Translations under genes and position numbers: made by a program | Notes under the pieces: generated by a model | Seen by the model: the letters and a program-made list of their open reading frames with translations, nothing else | The model's database searches: none | What the model was told of the DNA's origin: nothing | NCBI RefSeq assembly: GCF_023100945.1 | Contig: NZ_CP064689.1 | Location: 62,001-126,000, forward strand | Source: Bradyrhizobium sp. 200 | GTDB taxonomy: Bacteria; Pseudomonadota; Alphaproteobacteria; Rhizobiales; Xanthobacteraceae | Reading direction: 5' to 3' | Length of the DNA stretch: 64,000 nucleotides | Part shown: piece after piece, positions 35,960 through 45,894 of the stretch | Numbering within the stretch: the first letter of the stretch is position 1 | Layout of the letters: each line of letters starts with the position of its first letter

Positions 35960-36466
35960 ATGCTCGACGGACTACGCCAATTCATTGCCGACATCGTCGC
36001 GCCCAGCGCGGATACGGATCTGTCGTTTGACGATACCGGATATCTTTTGGCGGCAACCGCGCTGCTGGTTCACGTCGTCTCGCTCGATGGCGAGCCGAGC
36101 GCGATCGAGAAGCGTAAATTGCACAGTTTGATCGAAAGCCGCTTCAAGCTCGATCCCGGTACGGCGGATCATTTGATCGCGTCGGCGACGCGGGCCGAAG
36201 GCGAGGCGGTCGATCTCTATCATTTCACCAGCGTCATCATGCGCTCGGTCAATGAGGAGGGCCGGCTCCGCATCATCGAGATGATGTGGGAGCTGGTATA
36301 CGCGGACGGCCAGGTCAGCGAGTTCGAGGACAACGTCGTCTGGCGCGCGGCTGATCTGCTCGGTATTTCATCGCGCGACCGGATCGATCTCAAGCGCAAG
36401 GTGGCGGATCAGCGGCAGACGGCCTCTCCCGCGGACGCGCCGAAGGCCGAAGACGCAGCAATGTGA
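35960..36466 (+). CDS. TerB-family (tellurite-resistance-like) protein
   Basis: A 168-residue all-helical protein. The TerB pattern is visible: LAATALLVHVVSLDGEPSAI, KRKLHSLIESRF and WELVYADGQVSEFEDNVVWR. In this single-domain form the function is unknown; it is not by itself evidence for tellurite resistance. The Ala/Pro-rich C-terminal tail is not conserved-looking. Confidence 0.85.
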   Translation: MLDGLRQFIADIVAPSADTDLSFDDTGYLLAATALLVHVVSLDGEPSAIEKRKLHSLIESRFKLDPGTADHLIASATRAEGEAVDLYHFTSVIMRSVNEEGRLRIIEMMWELVYADGQVSEFEDNVVWRAADLLGISSRDRIDLKRKVADQRQTASPADAPKAEDAAM

Positions 36467-36697
36467 CGATGAGCGGCACAGCCGCGCCTCATTGCAGATG
36501 ACGAAACTTTAATGTGCGACGCAATCTGCTGCGGGAAAGCGCGATAAGCCTGAAAATATAGAGATTTCAGCGCATGGCGAAGGCGGCTCTGCATAGCGCC
36601 ATGTTTGGGGGATGGGCTTGCGCCGCACCGCGTGCCTATGCTCTCGTTCAAGTGCTGGCGGCATAACCTTGAAATTGATTTTTAAGAGCATTCAATC

Positions 36698-37477
36698 GTG
36701 ACCGAGCGTGTGACGCTGATTACCGGTGCATCGGCGGGCATAGGCACCGAGCTGGCGCGCGTTTTTGCATCACATGGCCATCGCGTGGCGCTGGTGGCGC
36801 GGCGCGCCGATCGCCTGGAAGCGTTGGCGGCTGAAATCACGGCTGCGGGCGGCGCGGCTCCGATCGTCATTCCCTGCGACCTCGCACAGCCCGACGCCGG
36901 CGACCAGATAGCCGCAGCCTTGGCGGCCTCCGGCGTTGAGGTTGAGTACGTCGTCAACAATGCCGGCTTCGGCCTGTTCGGCAGAGCGGTGCAGCGTGAC
37001 AGGGCGGTCCAACTCGAGATGATCGCGGTCAACATCCGCGCACTTACGGATCTGTCCTTGCGGTTTTCCGATCATCTGATTCGCAATCGCGGCGGACTTC
37101 TGAATGTCGGCTCGATCGCCGGCTTTCTGCCGGGACCGGGAATGGCGGTTTATTACGCCACCAAAGCTTATGTGCTGTCGTTCACGGAAGCGATGCGGGC
37201 CGAACTGGCGCCGCATGGCGTACGCGTGACGGTGCTCTGTCCCGGTCCGGTGCCGTCGGAATTCCAGGCGCGCGCCGGGTTCAGGCCCGGGTTCGATTCA
37301 GCCGTACTCAAGGTTTTGCCTGCCGCGGTCGCGCAGCAGGCCTATCGCGGACTGATGGCGAATAAGCGGGCAGTCATGCCCGGCCTCGGCATCAAGATCG
37401 TGCCGTTCCTGCTCCGGCTGTTTCCGCGGTCCTTTATCCTGGGTGCTGTCGGCCGCCTCCAGCTCCGCCGGCGCTGA
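36698..37477 (+). CDS. short-chain dehydrogenase/reductase
   Basis: A 259-residue classical SDR. The cofactor motif TGASAGIG is at 9-16, VVNNAG at 85-90 and the catalytic YYATK (Tyr152, Lys156) is intact. It resembles the DltE/YqjQ-type SDRs with a basic C-terminus (GRLQLRRR). Arg-rich ARRADRLE after the second strand suggests NADP(H). It starts at GTG; the substrate is unknown. Confidence 0.9.
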   Translation: MTERVTLITGASAGIGTELARVFASHGHRVALVARRADRLEALAAEITAAGGAAPIVIPCDLAQPDAGDQIAAALAASGVEVEYVVNNAGFGLFGRAVQRDRAVQLEMIAVNIRALTDLSLRFSDHLIRNRGGLLNVGSIAGFLPGPGMAVYYATKAYVLSFTEAMRAELAPHGVRVTVLCPGPVPSEFQARAGFRPGFDSAVLKVLPAAVAQQAYRGLMANKRAVMPGLGIKIVPFLLRLFPRSFILGAVGRLQLRRR

Positions 37478-37697
37478 GAAACGGCTGCTTTCCTGCCGAA
37501 AACCCGATCTTTCCGGTATCGCCGGCCGAGCGGCGGCGTCTGGCCCGCGGCTTGCTTGGAATCTTTTGAGTGTGCGTGAACTCACGCGAAATTAAGACTC
37601 ACTTAGGTATGGTTTCGGTTTGAGCTGCCCCTGGGCAATTTCGATGTCGTTCCGGTCGAGCAAAATTGGCGACAACATCCTGCCCTTTCCGGGCCGA

Positions 37698-38444
37698 ATG
37701 ACGCTGGTTGCGCCTGACGCGGCACCCCTCTTGCCGGTTCTGATCGTCCTGCACCAGGAGAGCTCGACGCCAGGACGGGTCGGCAATGCGCTCCGGGCGC
37801 TCGGCTATCCTCTCGACATCAGACGTCCGCGGTTCGGCGATCCCCTGCCGGACACGCTGGACCGGCATGCCGGCGCGGTCATCTTCGGCGGCCCGATGAG
37901 CGCCAACGATTCCGACGATTATGTCCGCCGCGAGATCGACTGGATCGAAATCCCCTTGCGCGAGCGGCGGCCGTTTCTCGGCATCTGCCTGGGCGCGCAG
38001 ATGCTTGCCAAACAATTGGGCGCGCAGGTCGCGCCGCATCGTGAAGGCCGGGTCGAGGTCGGCTACTATCCGATCCGTCCGACGGAGGCCGGACATGCGC
38101 TCTGCCCGGACTGGCCGGAGCGCGTCTATCATTGGCACGGCGAGGGGTTCCAACTGCCTCGCGGCGCAAAACTGCTGGCCGAGGGCGACGACTTTCCGGT
38201 GCAGGCGTATCAGCACGGTCTTGCATTCGGCTTCCAGTTTCATCCCGATGTGACCTACGCCATGATGCATCGCTGGACCACGCGCGGGTGCGTCCGCATG
38301 GATTCGCCGGGCGCACAGCCGCGTCACCTTCACTTCGAAGGCCGCGCGGTGCACGACGTGATCGAACGGGCGTGGTTGAAGAATTTCATTGCGAACTGGA
38401 TCGCGCGTGCGCCGCGCGCGATCATGCTGGACGCCGCCGAATAG
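37698..38444 (+). CDS. class I glutamine amidotransferase-like protein
   Basis: About 248 residues. The GATase nucleophile is Cys97 in GICLGAQMLA and the histidine is His182 in FGFQFHPDVTYAM. The usual glutamate after HP is replaced by Asp184. AVIFGGPMSANDSD is also typical. It resembles the stand-alone GMP-synthase-like amidotransferases with unknown partners. Two upstream in-frame starts (37620, 37644) exist; 37698 begins where conservation seems to start, but the ribosome site is weak. Confidence 0.82.
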   Translation: MTLVAPDAAPLLPVLIVLHQESSTPGRVGNALRALGYPLDIRRPRFGDPLPDTLDRHAGAVIFGGPMSANDSDDYVRREIDWIEIPLRERRPFLGICLGAQMLAKQLGAQVAPHREGRVEVGYYPIRPTEAGHALCPDWPERVYHWHGEGFQLPRGAKLLAEGDDFPVQAYQHGLAFGFQFHPDVTYAMMHRWTTRGCVRMDSPGAQPRHLHFEGRAVHDVIERAWLKNFIANWIARAPRAIMLDAAE

Positions 38445-38579
38445 CCGCTACGCGGAATTTAGCCGCGCGTCCGAGCCGTCTTTCAAAATTCCCTGATGTG
38501 ATAGTATCTCTGCCCGAAGCCCGGCGGATTCCGATCAGGCGCGCAAAAAATCAATAACAGAAACGAGAGGGAGATCGCG

Positions 38580-39392
38580 ATGACCTATCAGCATATTCTC
38601 TACGAGGTGAGCGACAAGATCGCGACCATCACGCTCAATCGGCCTGACCGCATGAATGCATGGACCGCGACCATGGAGCGCGACGTGCGCCACGCGATGG
38701 AGGCGGCGGCCGGTGATGATGACGTCCGCGTCATCGTGCTCACCGGCGCCGGTCGCGCGTTCTGCGCCGGCGCCGATATGGAGGCGTTGCAGAGTATCGA
38801 TCCCAGCGAGATCCGGCGCGGCGAGAACACGCCGCCGTTCGACATGAACCGCCGCGCGGACTGGCAGACGCGCTATGCCTATTATCCGGCGATCCCAAAA
38901 CCCGTAATCGGCATGCTGAACGGCGCCACCGCCGGCATCGGCCTCGTCCACGCGCTTTATTGCGACCTGCGGTTTGCCGCCGACAACACCGTCTTCACCA
39001 CCTCGTTTGCGCGGCGCGGGCTGATTGCCGAGCACGGCATTAGCTGGATGCTGCCGCGCGTCGTCGGCCACGCCAATGCGCTTGATCTTTTGATGTCCGC
39101 GCGGCGGGTGAGCAGCGAGGAGGCGCTGCGGATCGGGCTGGTCAACCGGCTCTATCCGCCGGACCTGTTGCGCGAGCAGACCTATGCCTATGCGCGCGAT
39201 CTCGCCGATTTCGTCTCGCCCAGCGCGATTTCGGTGATCAAGCGCCAGCTCTACGACGTGCCCTTCCAGACGCTTGCGGAAGCCACCATCGACGCCAATC
39301 GCGAAATGCAGATCGCGCTGAAGGGCAGCGATTTTCGGGAGGGCGTGGCGAGTTTTGTGGAGAAGAGGGCGCCGCGGTTTACGGGGAAGTGA
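38580..39392 (+). CDS. enoyl-CoA hydratase/isomerase family protein
   Basis: A 270-residue crotonase-fold protein. The oxyanion-hole segments AFCAGADMEAL and NGATAGIGLVHALYCDLRFA are present, then the catalytic-glutamate region FARRGLIAEHGISWMLPRVV, with a Glu at the usual second acidic site. Likely a fatty-acid or aromatic-CoA hydratase. GAGAGGGAGATCGCG precedes the ATG. No acyl-CoA genes are adjacent, so the pathway is open. Confidence 0.9.
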   Translation: MTYQHILYEVSDKIATITLNRPDRMNAWTATMERDVRHAMEAAAGDDDVRVIVLTGAGRAFCAGADMEALQSIDPSEIRRGENTPPFDMNRRADWQTRYAYYPAIPKPVIGMLNGATAGIGLVHALYCDLRFAADNTVFTTSFARRGLIAEHGISWMLPRVVGHANALDLLMSARRVSSEEALRIGLVNRLYPPDLLREQTYAYARDLADFVSPSAISVIKRQLYDVPFQTLAEATIDANREMQIALKGSDFREGVASFVEKRAPRFTGK

Positions 39393-39447
39393 GGGGGATG
39401 CAGCAGGCTTGCCTAGGCCCGCCGTCGCCCTTCGGGCTATGGCGGGG

Positions 39448-39519
39448 CAGCCTTCGCTCACTTCGCTACGAGAGACCTTCCGGGCTTGCCCAGCCGTAGC
39501 TCGCGAAGCAAGCGAAGGC

Positions 39520-39521
<2 letters not shown>
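39448..39521. repeat. palindromic repeat beside tRNA-Ala
   Basis: CAGCCTTCGCT...CTTCGC pairs with GCGAAG...AGCGAAGGCTG, an imperfect 22-bp stem with a loop of about 30 bases. It abuts the 3' end of tRNA-Ala on the minus strand and could aid transcript processing or termination. Confidence 0.65.
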
Positions 39522-39595
<74 letters not shown>

Positions 39596-39789
39596 GTCGC
39601 GATCGCCTCGAAGTGACCCGAAGCGACCGACAATCGGCGCCATTTACAGTCCGCCCCTAGGCCAAGTCAAGAACGGTGCAAGAAACTTGAAACGGCCGAT
39701 TTTGGCGTCATTTTGCGGGGAACTTCCCTTGTTTGCAGAGGGATGAACCGATATCTAGCTGGATATCCCTCCTCGCGAGCCCCCGCCAC

Positions 39790-40080
39790 ATGCGCGCCAT
39801 CCTCGACATCGTCATCATCGTCCTCGACCTCTACGTCTGGCTTTTGATCGCTTCGGCCATCCTGTCCTGGCTGATCGCCTTCAACGTCGTGAATACGCGC
39901 AACCAGTTCGTCGCGGCGGTGGCCGAGTTCCTCTACCGGATCACCGAGCCGGCGCTGGCGCCGATCCGCAGGTTCATGCCTAATCTGGGCGGCCTCGACA
40001 TCTCGCCGATCATCCTGATCCTGATCATCCTGTTCGCCCAGCGGGTGATTGCCTACTACATCTACCCCAACGTCGTCTGA
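39790..40080 (+). CDS. YggT family membrane protein
   Basis: A 96-residue integral membrane protein with two hydrophobic regions and the YggT markers LLIASAILSWL, FLYRITEPALAPIRRFMPNL and GGLDISPIILILII. The family is linked to osmotic tolerance and, in other bacteria, to division-site proteins. It is followed by DUF167 and folD genes in the order YggT-YggU-like seen widely. Confidence 0.92.
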   Translation: MRAILDIVIIVLDLYVWLLIASAILSWLIAFNVVNTRNQFVAAVAEFLYRITEPALAPIRRFMPNLGGLDISPIILILIILFAQRVIAYYIYPNVV

Positions 40081-40110
40081 TGGCGGACGCCGATAGCTGA
40101 TGGATGCTCG

Positions 40111-40479
40111 ATGGATCCCTGGCGCTACTCCACCGAGGGCATCAGTGTCGCGTTGCGGGTGACGCCGCGCGGCGGCCGCGACGATATCGACGGAATTGAA
40201 ACGCTCGCCAACGGCCGCCCCGTGGTCAAGGTGCGCGTCCGCGCCATCGCGGAGGGCGGCGAAGCCAACCGTGCGGTGACGGAATTGCTGGCGAAGGCGC
40301 TCGGCGTCCCAAAGGCGAAGGTGAAGATCCTGTCCGGCGTCACGTCGCGGCTGAAACAGGTCGCCATCGACGGCAATCCAAAAGCGCTTGGCGATACCCT
40401 GGGCAGGCTGATCGCGTCCAAGGCAGACGCGCGAGCATGCGAGCAAACGAAGGATCGAAATGACGGCCCGCATCATTGA
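40111..40479 (+). CDS. DUF167 (YggU) family protein
   Basis: A 122-residue protein. The DUF167 core is clear: [36 protein letters not shown] and [19 protein letters not shown]. Function unknown; it commonly follows yggT. The last 20 bases overlap the start of folD, so the two are translationally linked. Confidence 0.92.
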   Translation: MDPWRYSTEGISVALRVTPRGGRDDIDGIETLANGRPVVKVRVRAIAEGGEANRAVTELLAKALGVPKAKVKILSGVTSRLKQVAIDGNPKALGDTLGRLIASKADARACEQTKDRNDGPHH

Positions 40480-41344
40480 TGGAAAAGTCATTGCCGCGGA
40501 GCTGCGCGCCCGCGTCGCGGCGGAAGTGGAGCGGGTCAAGCGCGAGCATCAGCTCATGCCGGGCCTTGCCGTGGTGCTGGTCGGCAACGACCCCGCCAGC
40601 GAGGTCTATGTCCGCAGCAAGCACACGCAGACGCAGGCCGCCGGCATGGCCTCGTTCGAGCACAAGCTGCCCGCCGATGTGGCGCAGGCCGATCTGCTGG
40701 CGCTGATCGCAAAGCTCAATGGCGATCCCGCGGTGCACGGCATTCTCGTGCAATTGCCGCTGCCGAAATCGATCCACACCGAAACCGTCATCAACGCGAT
40801 CGATCCGGCCAAGGATGTCGACGGTTTGCATCCCAACAATGCCGGCCGGCTGGCCGGCGGTTTTGCCGCGCTGTCGCCATGCACGCCGCTCGGCTGCATC
40901 ATCCTGACCAAGAGCGTGCATGCCTCGCTGGAAGGCATGAATGCGATCGTGATCGGCCGCTCCAACCTGGTCGGCCGCCCGCTGGTGCAATTGCTGCTCA
41001 ACGAAAATGCGACGGTGACGATTGCGCATTCGCGCTCAAAGGATCTGCCGCAACTCTGCGCCCGCGCCGATCTGGTCTATGCCGCTGTGGGTCGACCAGA
41101 GATGGTGCGCGCCGACTGGATCAAGCCGGGCGCGACCGTGATCGACGTCGGCATCAACCGCCTGCCGCTGGCCGACGGCAAGACGCGGCTGGTCGGCGAC
41201 GTCGCGTTCAAGGAAGTGGCCGAGGTCGCCGGTGCGATCACGCCTGTGCCCGGCGGCGTCGGGCAGATGACGGTGGCGTGCCTCCTGGTGAATACGCTGC
41301 GCGCGGCTTGTACGATTCACGGGCTGCCGAAGCCGGCGGTGTGA
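40460..41344 (+). CDS. folD: bifunctional methylenetetrahydrofolate dehydrogenase/cyclohydrolase
   Basis: A 294-residue FolD, interconverting 5,10-methylene-THF and 10-formyl-THF with NADP+. The catalytic lysine is Lys54 in YVRSKHTQT; the signatures [13 protein letters not shown] and [12 protein letters not shown] and the closing [15 protein letters not shown] are intact. Third gene of YggT-DUF167-folD. Confidence 0.97.
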   Translation: MTARIIDGKVIAAELRARVAAEVERVKREHQLMPGLAVVLVGNDPASEVYVRSKHTQTQAAGMASFEHKLPADVAQADLLALIAKLNGDPAVHGILVQLPLPKSIHTETVINAIDPAKDVDGLHPNNAGRLAGGFAALSPCTPLGCIILTKSVHASLEGMNAIVIGRSNLVGRPLVQLLLNENATVTIAHSRSKDLPQLCARADLVYAAVGRPEMVRADWIKPGATVIDVGINRLPLADGKTRLVGDVAFKEVAEVAGAITPVPGGVGQMTVACLLVNTLRAACTIHGLPKPAV

Positions 41345-41365
41345 CGCGAATCGCCAAATTCGCTC

Positions 41366-41450
41366 CGTCATTGCGAGCGAAGCGAAGCAATCCATGTATC
41401 AACTCGGGGAAAGAATGGATTGCTTCGTCGCTTCGCTCCTCGCAATGACG
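41366..41450. repeat. palindromic repeat (CGTCATTGCGAGCG type)
   Basis: CGTCATTGCGAGCGAAGCGA on the left pairs with TCGCTTCGCTCCTCGCAATG on the right, with inner GCAATCCAT/ATGGATTGC. A very common proteobacterial intergenic palindrome, lying between converging folD and the M20 peptidase gene. Confidence 0.8.
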
Positions 41451-41460
41451 GCGGAGACAG

Positions 41461-42954
41461 CTATCCCGCAGCATTCTCGATCAGCCGCCGATAAAACCGG
41501 ATCATGTCGGCATAGCCCTCGACGGGAAGGCGCTCGTTGGTGCCGTGGAAGCGCTTCAAATCTTCCGAATTGGCGCGCACCGGCGAGAAGCGGAAAATCT
41601 TGTCGGTGACATCGGTGTAGTGACGCGAGTCGGTGGCGGCCACCATCAGGCCGGGCGCGACGATCACATCCGGATAGATTTCCCGGATGGTCCGGTTGAG
41701 CATCTGAAACGACGGACTTGATGTCGCCGTCACCGGCGGCGGGTCGGTATTGCCGGGAAACGGCTTGATGGAAATACGGTCATTGGCGATCGTGCTGCGT
41801 ACATGGTCGGTCACGCTCGCCTGGGTGTCGCCCGGGATCAGGCGAAAATTGACGGTCGCCTCGGCACTGCCGGGCAGCACATTGTCCCTGTCGCCGGCGT
41901 TGAAGATCGTCAGCGCCGTGGTGGTGCGTACCGTTGCTTCCGTCGGCCCGTTCTTTTCGAATTCGCGCAGCAGCAGCGGCCTGAACAGCCAGAGGTTCGA
42001 CAGCACCACGCGGTTGAAGCCGGACATCTCCGGCGCCAGCGTGTCGAACATCTCCGCGACCGTGCTGCGGATCTGCGTCGGCCGGCGGTGATCTTCGAGC
42101 CGCGCCAGCGCGGCGCTCATCATGCCGATCGCGGTATCGCGGGGCGGCATCGACGAATGGCCCGCCGTCGCCTGCACGCTCAGCACCAGCGTGGCGTAGC
42201 CCTTTTCGGCAACGCCGATCAGTGCGGCCGGCTTGTCAAGTCCCTTCACGATGCCTTCGGTGATCAGCAGGCCCTCGTCGATCACGAAGTCGAGGCGGAC
42301 GCCGCGCGAGGCGAGTAGCGCCGCGATCGCCTTGGCGCCGGCGGTGCCTGCGGTCTCTTCGTCATGGCCGAACGCAAAATAGATCCTGCGCCTGGGGCGG
42401 AAGCCGGCCTTGGTCATCGCCTCGGCGGCCTCCAGCATGGAGTAAAGGTTGCCCTTGTCGTCCCAGGAGCCGCGGCCCCAGATGAAGCCGTCCGATATGA
42501 CGCCGTCAAAGGGCGGTTGTTGCCAGTCCTTCTCGGTACCCGGCGCCACCGGCACGACATCCTGGTGCGCGAGAAATGCGATCGGCTGCGCCCTCGGATC
42601 GGAGCCTTCCCATGTATAGAGCAGGCTGTAGCGACCGACGATTTCGCGTTTGGCCGCGGCATGAAATGCCGGGAAGCTCCTTTCGATATGCGCGCGCATG
42701 CCGCGGAGCGCTTCGGCGTGCTGGTCGGGTTTTTCGTAGCTGGAAATGGTCCGGAAGCGGATCGCTTCGGACAGGCGCCTGGCCGCCGCCTGTGCGTCGA
42801 CCTCGGCGCGCGGCGCGGCGTCGACCTGAAGCTGCCGCGAACCGTGCGTGAAGGTGTTGAACGCCAATATAGCGGCGAGGATGACGATAACAGCGACAGC
42901 AAACAGCAGGATGTTGCGGATGATCCTGACGACCCGGCGCATGATGAGCCCCAT
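41461..42954 (-). CDS. M20 family peptidase, membrane-anchored (PM20D1-like)
   Basis: About 497 residues with an N-terminal membrane anchor (about 10-30) and an M20 metallopeptidase domain. Metal and catalytic motifs: FLAHQDVVPVAPGT, GRGSWDDKGNLYSMLEAAE, FGHDEETAG and ATDSRHYTDVTDKIFRF. Such carboxypeptidase-S/PM20D1-like enzymes hydrolyse or condense N-acyl amino acids. Starts at 42954 and 42942 are both possible. Confidence 0.9.
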   Translation of the reverse strand: MGLIMRRVVRIIRNILLFAVAVIVILAAILAFNTFTHGSRQLQVDAAPRAEVDAQAAARRLSEAIRFRTISSYEKPDQHAEALRGMRAHIERSFPAFHAAAKREIVGRYSLLYTWEGSDPRAQPIAFLAHQDVVPVAPGTEKDWQQPPFDGVISDGFIWGRGSWDDKGNLYSMLEAAEAMTKAGFRPRRRIYFAFGHDEETAGTAGAKAIAALLASRGVRLDFVIDEGLLITEGIVKGLDKPAALIGVAEKGYATLVLSVQATAGHSSMPPRDTAIGMMSAALARLEDHRRPTQIRSTVAEMFDTLAPEMSGFNRVVLSNLWLFRPLLLREFEKNGPTEATVRTTTALTIFNAGDRDNVLPGSAEATVNFRLIPGDTQASVTDHVRSTIANDRISIKPFPGNTDPPPVTATSSPSFQMLNRTIREIYPDVIVAPGLMVAATDSRHYTDVTDKIFRFSPVRANSEDLKRFHGTNERLPVEGYADMIRFYRRLIENAAG

Positions 42955-43006
42955 AATCTCGTCATGCCCAGCCACGACAATGAAGGGACGACGGTCTACG
43001 CGCTGC

Positions 43007-43537
43007 CTACTTCTTCTTCGCCCGCTCGATACCTTCCAGGATGAGCCGGTGGGCGTCGTCGGCGCTGCCCCAGCGCAGCACCTTTACCCACTTGCCCTTT
43101 TCGAGATCCTTGTAATGCTCGAAGAAGTGCTGGATCTGCTGCAGCGTGATATCGGGGAGGTCGCTGTAAGTCTTGACCTTGTCGTAGCGCTGGGTCAGCT
43201 TCGAAGACGGCACCGCGATGATCTTCTCGTCGCCGCCGGCCTCGTCTTCCATCAGCAACACGCCGACCGGCCGCACGCTCATTACGGCGCCCGGCACGAT
43301 CGCGCGGGTATTGGCGACCAGCACGTCGCAGGGGTCGCCGTCGCCGGACAGCGTATGCGGGATGAAGCCGTAATTGCCGGGGTAGCGCATCGCCGTATAG
43401 AGGAAGCGATCGACCACAAGCGTGCCGGCTTCCTTGTCCATTTCGTATTTGATCGGTTCGCCGCCGACGGGTACCTCGATGATGACGTTGACGTCGTGCG
43501 GCGGATTTACTCCGATCGGGATGGCGTCAATGCGCAT
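43007..43537 (-). CDS. ppa: inorganic pyrophosphatase
   Basis: A 176-residue family I pyrophosphatase. The metal-binding [11 protein letters not shown], the [12 protein letters not shown] block and KKWVKV-like GKWVKVLRW are typical. It hydrolyses PPi in the cytoplasm to drive biosynthesis. Its stop is 53 bases from the upstream side of the M20 gene on the same strand. Confidence 0.97.
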   Translation of the reverse strand: MRIDAIPIGVNPPHDVNVIIEVPVGGEPIKYEMDKEAGTLVVDRFLYTAMRYPGNYGFIPHTLSGDGDPCDVLVANTRAIVPGAVMSVRPVGVLLMEDEAGGDEKIIAVPSSKLTQRYDKVKTYSDLPDITLQQIQHFFEHYKDLEKGKWVKVLRWGSADDAHRLILEGIERAKKK

Positions 43538-43634
43538 AAAAGGCTCCGCTTGGCGTTAAGGTAGGCGCCCGGATCCAGGCGCGCGGTAGCGCCGGTTTAA
43601 CCCCGCAGTGCAGCAGGGGGAAGCCTCAAATAAA

Positions 43635-43704
43635 GCCTGATCCGGAAAAGTGGGTGTCGATTTCCCTCACGGTAAACGCACGCGTTTACGCGGAGATCAT
43701 GCTT
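43635..43704. repeat. REP-like palindrome
   Basis: GATCCGGAAAAGTGGGT...GTAAACGCACGCGTTTAC...GATCATGC: same family as 11318, 52004 and 52119, in inverted orientation to them. It contains an inner perfect GTAAACGC/GCGTTTAC hairpin. Between ppa and the GNAT gene. Confidence 0.75.
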
Positions 43705-43725
43705 AAAACAAAGGTTGGATCGGAC

Positions 43726-44235
43726 TCAGTTGGTCCAGGCGAAAGCAACCTTGTCGAGCGATTTGGGCCCGAACTTCTCCGAGGAGCGCGCCACCATCCG
43801 GCCGCCGAGCGCGCGGTAGAATTCCGTCGCCGGATCGTTGTCGGACAGCGCCCAGATCACCATGCTCTTCAGCCCGCTCTGCATCAGATCGCGCCGGGCG
43901 GCGGTGAAAAGGCGGCGGCCGAAGCCGAGGCCCTGGAATTCCGGCCGCAGATAGAGCTCGTAAATCTCGCCCTCGAAATGCAGGCTGCGGGCGCGGTTAC
44001 GGCCGTAATTGGCGTAGCCCGCGACCTTGTCGCCGAACACCAGCACGCTGACGCGGCTGCCTTTGCGGATTGCGCTGTCCCACCATTGCGGGCCGCGACG
44101 GTTAATGAGTTTTTCGAGCTCGGCGCCGGGAATGATGCCCTGATAGGCGGAGCGCCAGGCTTCATCATGGGTAGACGCCACCGCGGCTGCGTCTGCAGCC
44201 TTGGCCGGTCGGACCTCGATCAGGGTTGTGCTCAT
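43726..44235 (-). CDS. GNAT family N-acetyltransferase
   Basis: A 169-residue acetyltransferase with the acetyl-CoA loop region LYLRPEFQGLGFGRRLFTAA (QGLGFG as the P-loop-like site) and the usual GNAT ending EFYRALGG. It has an N-terminal IEVRPAKAADAAAVASTHDE typical of the family. Substrate unknown. The ATG at 44235 is used; the longer frame adds 14 residues. Confidence 0.88.
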   Translation of the reverse strand: MSTTLIEVRPAKAADAAAVASTHDEAWRSAYQGIIPGAELEKLINRRGPQWWDSAIRKGSRVSVLVFGDKVAGYANYGRNRARSLHFEGEIYELYLRPEFQGLGFGRRLFTAARRDLMQSGLKSMVIWALSDNDPATEFYRALGGRMVARSSEKFGPKSLDKVAFAWTN

Positions 44236-44524
44236 GACCTGATCAAAGCAAGTCGGCGGGCCGGCTTCAAGGTCCATCGTTAATTATCGGTTAACCTGTG
44301 GATTTTCTGCATCAGTTTTATGTTCGTCTGTACCGAAAGAGGACAAGGAGGCTGTCTTAACGGGTATTTCGCCGATGTCATGGAGGCGCAATGGTTGTCA
44401 GAATCACCTGCGGAAACGTCTCCGCGAATCCCGTTCACGGAAAAATGCGCTGGATTTGATTCGCCGGCGGTATTCTGCTGGTGAGTTCGGAATACGCCCT
44501 CCCTTGGCTGTGTCAGGCCGGTTC

Positions 44525-45424
44525 ATGCGTTCGCCAAACGTGCTTTTTACGCTGGTTCTCGTTGCCGCGCTCGGTGTGAAGGCGGCATCTGCACAGCCCG
44601 CCCTTGGCGCGCAGGGTGCGGAAGGCGAGCCTCACCGGCTGCAGCAATGGCTGGTACCGTCTCCCGATCCTGTCACCGCGGCGCATGCGGTGTTGTTCAG
44701 GCCGCCCGGCGAGGGACCGTTTCCGCTTGCAGTGATCGCGCACGCCTCCACCCAGAACGTGTTACGGCGGGCGCAAATGCCGCAGCCCGAATACCGCGCG
44801 CTCGCCGCATGGCTGGTGGCGCGCGGTTTTGCCGTGCTGGTCCCGGAGCGTCCGGGCCACGGCGCGACAGGTGGAAAATATCTCGAGGATCAAGGTGGCT
44901 GCGACGAGGCTGATTATGCGAGGGCCGGCCGCGTCACAGCGGATGAGATCGCCGCCGCGGCTGGCTTTTTGCGCAAGCAATCCTTCGTCCGCCCCGAGGG
45001 CATGGTCGTGATAGGTCATTCGGCCGGTGCCTGGGGTGCACTGGCGCTGGCCGGCGAAGATCCGAAGGATGTTGCCGCCATCATCGCGTTCGCCCCGGGG
45101 CGCGGCGGGCATGCCAATGATTTTCCGGGCAGGGTCTGTGCGCCGCATACCCTGATGGCCGCTGCGGGCGAGTTCGGCAAGGCCGCGCGCGTCAAGGCGA
45201 CCTGGCTGGTGGCCGCCAACGACAGCTACTTTCCGCCCGCTTTCTCGCGCCAGCTAGTCGACGCGTTTCGTGCCACCGGCGGCAAGGCCGATTTTCACGT
45301 GCTGCCGGCGCATGGCGGCGAAGGCCACTGGCTGGTGGAAACCGAGGGCGGGGTAAAACTCGCCGGAAGCGAACTCGATCGCGCCTTGAAGGCGCGATCT
45401 GCAAATTCGGCGAAGAAGCGATGA
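44525..45424 (+). CDS. secreted alpha/beta hydrolase (dienelactone-hydrolase-like)
   Basis: About 299 residues with a signal peptide (cleavage near ASA-QP, residue 24). The nucleophile elbow GHSAGAWG is present, as is GHGATGGKYLEDQGG and a C-terminal His in HGGEGHW. It would act in the periplasm on an ester or similar bond. It is the first gene of a run where DUF2269 overlaps its stop by four bases (ATGA at 45421). Confidence 0.82.
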   Translation: MRSPNVLFTLVLVAALGVKAASAQPALGAQGAEGEPHRLQQWLVPSPDPVTAAHAVLFRPPGEGPFPLAVIAHASTQNVLRRAQMPQPEYRALAAWLVARGFAVLVPERPGHGATGGKYLEDQGGCDEADYARAGRVTADEIAAAAGFLRKQSFVRPEGMVVIGHSAGAWGALALAGEDPKDVAAIIAFAPGRGGHANDFPGRVCAPHTLMAAAGEFGKAARVKATWLVAANDSYFPPAFSRQLVDAFRATGGKADFHVLPAHGGEGHWLVETEGGVKLAGSELDRALKARSANSAKKR

Positions 45425-45888
45425 CGCTGTATTTCCTCGTCAAATACCTGCATGTGCTCGGCGCGATCGTCATTCTCGGCACCGGCACCGGTATCGCCTT
45501 CTTCATGCTGATGGCCTATCGCAGCAGGGACGTGCGCTTTATCGCGCGCACGGCCGAGACCGTGGTGATCGCCGACATGCTGTTCACGCTGACCGCGGTG
45601 CTGCTGCAGCCGGCGAGCGGCGGCGCGCTGATGTGGCTGTCCTCCACCGCGTGGAGCGAGCGCTGGCTCATAACCTCGCTCGGGCTCTATGCGGTCGCGG
45701 GGCTGTTCTGGGTGCCGGTGATCTTCATGCAGATCGAAATGCGCGATCTCGCACGCAAGGCGGCTGAACAGAACCTGGAGTTGCCGCCGCGCTACTTCGC
45801 ACTTTTCCACCGCTGGTTTCTGTTTGGGATTCCCGGTTTTGGCTCTGTCATGGCTATTCTCTGGCTGATGATCGCCAAACCGCTTTAG
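45421..45888 (+). CDS. DUF2269 family membrane protein
   Basis: A 155-residue protein with four hydrophobic segments, starting MTLYFLVKYLHVLGAIVILG and including RYFALFHRWFLFGIPGFGSV. DUF2269 proteins are of unknown function. Translationally coupled to the hydrolase upstream, and six bases before the SDR-DoxX gene. Confidence 0.88.
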   Translation: MTLYFLVKYLHVLGAIVILGTGTGIAFFMLMAYRSRDVRFIARTAETVVIADMLFTLTAVLLQPASGGALMWLSSTAWSERWLITSLGLYAVAGLFWVPVIFMQIEMRDLARKAAEQNLELPPRYFALFHRWFLFGIPGFGSVMAILWLMIAKPL

Positions 45889-45894
45889 GCCAGC

